From positions 1 through 37,388 of the forward strand of contig CANFLX010000026.1 in assembly GCA_947447985.1 (NCBI GenBank): DNA of 37,388 bases, written 5' to 3'. A program made the position numbers and the translations under genes. Of this stretch, positions 34,754 to 37,388 are shown in pieces. The notes below the pieces were generated by a model. It was not told the DNA's origin, searched no databases, and saw only the letters and a program-made list of their open reading frames with translations. This DNA is from Comamonadaceae bacterium. GTDB taxonomy: Bacteria > Pseudomonadota > Gammaproteobacteria > Burkholderiales > Burkholderiaceae_C. Positions within the stretch are counted from its first letter, which is position 1; each line of letters begins with the position of its first letter.

Positions 34754-35667
34754 CCCCTGCCTCTTTGCGCCCTGCCTCTTGGATTGTTGAGTTTGTGCTT
34801 CTTGCTGCGATTTGGGGCGCGTCTTTTTTGTTTATGCGCATCGGCACGGTGGCTTTTGGTCCGGTCGCCACGGCAGGCCTGCGGGTCAGCATTGCCGCTC
34901 TGTTTCTGGTGCCTATCTTGCTGGCGCGCGGCCATGCGGCCAGTTTGCGCGAGCACTGGAAGTTGGTGCTGGTGGTGGGCGTGACCAACTCGGCCATACC
35001 GTTTGTCTGCTTTACTTATGCGCTGCAGTCCATCACCGTGGGCCTGTCTTCACTGATCAACGCCACCGTGCCCTTGTTTGGCGCGGCCATTGCCTGGGCC
35101 TGGCTGAAAGACCGACCCAGCAACTCACGCATCGTCGGCCTGGTGATTGGTTTTGTGGGCGTGGGCATGTTGGCTTGGGACAAGGCCAGTTTTCGGCCCG
35201 ATGCCTCGGGCTTGTCCAGCGGCTGGGGCGTGATGGCCTGCCTGTTTGCCTGCCTGTGCTACGGCATTTCAGCCAGCTTCACCAAGCGCTACATGGCCGG
35301 TTTGCCCTCTTTGGTATCCGCGACGGGCAGCCAATTGGGTGCCGCCTTGGCACTGCTGCCCCTGACCGTGGCTTTCTGGCCCGCGCAGGCGGCGCCGCTG
35401 CATGCCTGGGCCGCGGTAGTCGCCCTGGGGGTGGTTTGCACCGGCTTGGCCTACATCCTGTTTTTCCGTTTGATCGAGCGCGCCGGTCCGGCCAAGGCGC
35501 TGTCGGTGACCTTTGCGATTCCGGTGTTCGCCATCGTCTACGGAGTGGTCTTACTCGGCGAAGCCGTGACGCCTTGGATGCTGGTCTGCGGGCTGGTGAT
35601 TGTACTGGGCACCACGTTGTCCACAGGCATGTGGTCGCTGCCACGCGTGGGGCGCCCGCCCGCCTGA
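34750..35667 (+). CDS. EamA-family (DMT superfamily) transporter
   Basis: Inner-membrane protein of 305 residues with ten predicted membrane helices and the two tandem EamA repeats (about 12-140 and 160-292). The first repeat carries AAIWGASFLFMRIG and the second LFACLCYGISASFTKRY, with FRLIERAGPAKA before the last helices. Relatives export amino acids or metabolites; the substrate is unknown. The start is a GTG at 34750 whose bases overlap the ogt stop (GTGA), suggesting translational coupling. It converges with xerD, 10 bases apart. Confidence 0.88.
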   Translation: MTPASLRPASWIVEFVLLAAIWGASFLFMRIGTVAFGPVATAGLRVSIAALFLVPILLARGHAASLREHWKLVLVVGVTNSAIPFVCFTYALQSITVGLSSLINATVPLFGAAIAWAWLKDRPSNSRIVGLVIGFVGVGMLAWDKASFRPDASGLSSGWGVMACLFACLCYGISASFTKRYMAGLPSLVSATGSQLGAALALLPLTVAFWPAQAAPLHAWAAVVALGVVCTGLAYILFFRLIERAGPAKALSVTFAIPVFAIVYGVVLLGEAVTPWMLVCGLVIVLGTTLSTGMWSLPRVGRPPA

Positions 35668-35677
35668 GTCGCAGGCA

Positions 35678-36592
35678 TCAACCCCGCGGATGGTGGGCTG
35701 CGTGCAGCTGCGCCAGCCGTTCCCGGGCCACGTGGGTGTAAATCGTGGTGGTGGAAATATCGGCGTGACCCAGCAGCAATTGCACCGCGCGCAAATCTGC
35801 ACCATGGTTGAGCAGGTGCGTGGCAAAGGCGTGGCGCAAGGTGTGGGGCGAGAGCGCGGAGCGAATACCCGCCGCCACCGCATATTTTTTGACCACCACC
35901 CAAAACATCACCCGCGACATGGCGCTGCCCGCCTGCGCGCCGCGGGTGGTGACAAACAGGTCTTCGCTTTGTTTGCCCGCTAACAATTCTGGGCGCGCGC
36001 TGGCCAGGTACTGTCGCAACCACTGGCTGGCCACTTCACCAAAGGGCACCAGGCGTTCTTTAGAGCCTTTGCCCAGCACACGCAACACGTTGTCGTTCAG
36101 ACCCAGGTTCAGGGTGCGCAAGTCCACCAGCTCGCTCACCCGCAGGCCGCTGGCATACATAAGCTCCAGCATGGTGCGGTCGCGCACGCCAATCGCTGTG
36201 GACACATCGGGCGCTGCCAGCAGGGCTTCGACCTGCGCCTCGGTCAGACTTTTGGGCACCCGCAGCGCTTGTTTGGCCGCCTGCAGTTTGAGGGTCGGGT
36301 CCACCTGAATACGCCCCTCGCGCAGCGCCCAGCGAAAGTAGCGCTTGAACACCGTGAGGCGGCGGTTGGCGGTGGTGGCTTTGGTGCCCGCGTGCTGGGC
36401 CGAAAAATAGGCCAGCAAATCAGTCTCAACGCAGGCCAGCAGCGAGGCGCCCTTGCGAAAGGCGAGCAGCTGGTTCAGGTCGCGGCGGTAGGCCTCCAAC
36501 GTGTTGCGGGACAGGCCTTCTTCCAGCCACAGGGTGTCGATGAAGGCATCCACCGACTCGTCGCCGGGCGCAGGCACTGCACGACCCACCAC
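35678..36592 (-). CDS. xerD: Site-specific tyrosine recombinase XerD
   Basis: Partner of XerC in resolving chromosome dimers at dif with FtsK. It has 304 residues. An N-terminal SAM-like core-binding domain (about 11-95) precedes the catalytic domain. All catalytic residues are seen: Arg151 (SGLRVSEL), Lys175 (GKGSKER), His250 and Arg253 (HTLRHAFATHL), His276 (LLGHADIS) and nucleophile Tyr285. GTG at 36592 is the best start; other GTGs a few codons downstream are possible. It lies 8 bases after the receptor gene. It is a housekeeping recombinase, not an integrase of a mobile element, as no element surrounds it. Confidence 0.94.
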   Translation of the reverse strand: MVGRAVPAPGDESVDAFIDTLWLEEGLSRNTLEAYRRDLNQLLAFRKGASLLACVETDLLAYFSAQHAGTKATTANRRLTVFKRYFRWALREGRIQVDPTLKLQAAKQALRVPKSLTEAQVEALLAAPDVSTAIGVRDRTMLELMYASGLRVSELVDLRTLNLGLNDNVLRVLGKGSKERLVPFGEVASQWLRQYLASARPELLAGKQSEDLFVTTRGAQAGSAMSRVMFWVVVKKYAVAAGIRSALSPHTLRHAFATHLLNHGADLRAVQLLLGHADISTTTIYTHVARERLAQLHAAHHPRG

Positions 36593-36600
36593 AGGCGATC

Positions 36601-37388
36601 TCAGTCGAGCTGCAGTTTGGCGGACTCAACCACTTTTTTGTAAATGTTGTATTCCGCCTTGATTTGCTCAGCAAATTGCTCTGGCGTGTTGCCAATCACG
36701 ATGGAGCCCGTGTCTTCAATGCGCTTTTTCACCGACGGCTCTTCCAAGGCTTTGCGCACTGCCAGGTTGATCTTGTCGACCACATCCTTGGGCAAGCCTT
36801 TGGGGCCGTAAATACCGTAAAACGCCATGCGGTTGACCGGCTCCAGGCCCAGCTCTTTGAACGTAGGCACATTGGGCAACTGGCTCAGGCGCTGCGGTGC
36901 GGCCACCACAATGGGCACCAGGCGGTTGCCCTGGATAAAGGGCAAGGCCGAGGGCAGGTTGTCGAAAGTCATGGGTACTTGGCCCGAAATGGTGTCGTTC
37001 AGCGCCGGGCCCGCACCGCGGTAGGGAATGTGGGTCACAAACACGCCCACCAGGTTTTTGTAGAGTTCCATTTGCATGTGGCCAATGCCCCCCGTGCCCG
37101 ATGAGGAATAGGAATACTGTCCTGGGTGCTTTTTGAGCTCAGCCACAAAGCCTTTGTAGTCTTTGGCAGGAAACCCGGGATGCACCGCAATCACATTGGG
37201 CGTGGCCGCAATATTGATGATGGGCGTGAAATCGGTGAGCGGGTTATAGGGCGTCTTGGGGTTGATGGCGGGGTTGGAGGCCACCGTGGATACCGTGGCA
37301 ATACCCAGCGAATAGCCATCGGGTGCCGCACGCGCCGTGTCGTGGGGGCGACCGAAACCCCCGCCACACGCAATGATCACAACCGCAC
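36601..37388 (-). CDS. Bug-family (tripartite tricarboxylate transporter) substrate-binding protein, 5' end outside window
   Basis: Periplasmic solute receptor of the TctC/Bug type; 262 codons are visible and the frame runs off the right edge, so the signal peptide and first domain start are missing. Visible family features are [46 protein letters not shown] and the C-terminal segment. Bug proteins commonly occur as many orphan genes in Burkholderiales, and no tctA/tctB is seen here. The first visible residues ([13 protein letters not shown]) deviate from the usual N-[RK]-x-G-[AG]-x-G stretch, see findings. The ligand is unknown. Confidence 0.9.
   Translation of the reverse strand, partial: AVVIIACGGGFGRPHDTARAAPDGYSLGIATVSTVASNPAINPKTPYNPLTDFTPIINIAATPNVIAVHPGFPAKDYKGFVAELKKHPGQYSYSSSGTGGIGHMQMELYKNLVGVFVTHIPYRGAGPALNDTISGQVPMTFDNLPSALPFIQGNRLVPIVVAAPQRLSQLPNVPTFKELGLEPVNRMAFYGIYGPKGLPKDVVDKINLAVRKALEEPSVKKRIEDTGSIVIGNTPEQFAEQIKAEYNIYKKVVESAKLQLD

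Noticed and set aside
35678..36592. xerD as an integrase of a mobile element
   Set aside because: It aligns by motifs and length with housekeeping XerD, and no att repeats, cargo or other mobility genes are adjacent.

Overview
The window looks like a chromosomal segment of a betaproteobacterium, most likely order Burkholderiales and family Comamonadaceae (Rhodoferax/Polaromonas-like). This is inferred from protein character and gene order, not from a search. The pointers are the block folC / SPOR protein / cvpA / purF / metZ / gltX, the block PCMT-like / rhodanese / tolC with waaA converging on it, a Bug-type solute receptor, an IorAB-type molybdenum oxidoreductase and generally GC-rich third codon positions. 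About 97% of the window is coding. The longest stretch without a gene is only about 246 bases (34010-34255). I see no insertion sequence, prophage, integron or CRISPR array.

Left part (1-7000, minus strand): folC, a SPOR-domain protein, cvpA, purF, metZ and gltX follow each other with gaps of 2-15 bases and look like one operon. tRNA-Ala(GGC) and the 5' end of a tRNA-Glu follow, with their own promoter whose -35 box lies in the 3' end of gltX. Together these genes serve folate, purine and methionine metabolism, cell-envelope functions and glutamyl-tRNA charging. Next (7083-13811) come an ArsC/Spx-like protein, ppnP, argG and a hybrid histidine kinase on plus, an NDUFA9-like Rossmann protein and murB on minus, and yajQ on plus.

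Middle (13836-22323): plsY, a YbaK deacylase and the Entner-Doudoroff pair edd-eda lie on minus, with a run of GGTTAC/GTAACC elements upstream of edd. Upstream of a strong terminator is a two-gene molybdenum hydroxylase operon (2Fe-2S subunit plus Tat-exported large subunit). pdxH follows on plus, then a DUF3299 periplasmic protein and msrA on minus.

Right part (22489-37388): a TetR regulator with a well-formed promoter/operator starts an RND efflux operon (adaptor and pump). A PCMT-like methyltransferase, a rhodanese and a TolC-type outer membrane channel follow, so a complete tripartite pump could be assembled from this locus. Converging on tolC is an LPS operon: phosphomannomutase/phosphoglucomutase, waaC and waaA. 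The window closes with ogt, an EamA exporter overlapping it by 4 bases, xerD and a partial Bug-family receptor.

No clearly new multi-gene system is visible. The most unusual object is tolC. Its central ~860 bases, bounded by two Ser/Asn/Thr-rich segments that fit the two extracellular loops, have lower GC and quite different codon use from the gene's own ends and neighbours. That is what an imported surface-exposed segment would look like. The other items worth a check are several perfect or near-perfect dyads in intergenic regions (ppnP, murB/yajQ, edd, TetR, manB/ogt).
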